Source: Ornithomonoglobus_A sp034090805 (lineage in GTDB: Bacteria > Bacillota > Clostridia > UBA1381). Taken from it: a stretch of 22,276 nucleotides of DNA. Where the stretch lies: contig JAXDRV010000107.1 of assembly GCA_034090805.1 (NCBI GenBank), positions 1-22,276 on the forward strand, read 5' to 3'. Below are positions 22,275 to 22,276 of this stretch, one piece after another (position 1 is the first letter of the stretch; each line of letters opens with the position of its first letter). The translations under genes and the position numbers were made by a program. The notes under the pieces were generated by a model. The model was not told the DNA's origin. It made no database searches and saw only the letters and a list, made by a program, of their open reading frames with translations.

Positions 22275-22276
22275 CC

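Overview
The window looks like chromosomal DNA from an endospore-forming-lineage clostridium (Bacillota, perhaps Oscillospiraceae-like). The lineage call rests on the order rqcP-yabP-yabQ-divIC-S1 protein, the sporulation genes yabP and yabQ, a McsB-type arginine phosphatase, and strong AGGAGG-type ribosome binding sites. No rRNA, tRNA, CRISPR array or transposase gene was seen. The species cannot be named from the sequence alone.

Layout. (1) 133-3872, minus strand: ddl-murI-DUF1934-ctp, a cell-wall operon with a good promoter at 4036-4064. (2) 4080-13326, minus strand: a long, tightly packed series reading membrane protein/DUF6273 - pncB - tsaC(Sua5) - arginine phosphatase - rimI - tsaD - aroB - lspA - rluD-type pseudouridine synthase. 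It covers NAD salvage, tRNA t6A synthesis, protein phosphoarginine removal, the shikimate pathway and lipoprotein processing. (3) 13376-16131, minus strand: galT-rqcP-yabP-yabQ-divIC-S1 protein, started by a promoter at 16179-16207 and closed by a terminator at 13345-13368. (4) 16132-19486, plus strand: feoA-feoB for ferrous iron uptake, then a DtxR/MntR-like regulator with its own promoter and a terminator-like hairpin in its leader. (5) 19591-22101, minus strand: polysaccharide deacetylase - RraA-like protein - D-2-hydroxyacid dehydrogenase, a tight three-gene catabolic-looking operon with a promoter at 22120-22148.

The most unusual content lies between the genes. Four related hairpin units occupy three intergenic sites: 3907-4026, 6577-6736, and a double unit at 16341-16595. 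They share ends close to GGYRATTGTAAAATG, long stems of 23-31 bp, and a loop core resembling CGAGTTCCCGAA. Each site is flanked by a direct repeat of the target: 14 bp perfect at the feoA leader, 10 bp at the tsaD/aroB junction, and a decayed one at the ddl promoter. I read these as small non-autonomous mobile elements (MITE-like) that landed in transcribed leaders or between operon genes. Two further zones carry back-to-back palindromes of a different kind (44-120 and 22176-22274).

Other points of interest are a histidine-rich insertion in the FeoB G domain, a regulator that lacks some metal ligands of its family, an AT-rich operator-like sequence shared by the feo and regulator promoters, and a hairpin that covers the yabP ribosome binding site. 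All calls come from reading the sequence; no database search was run.
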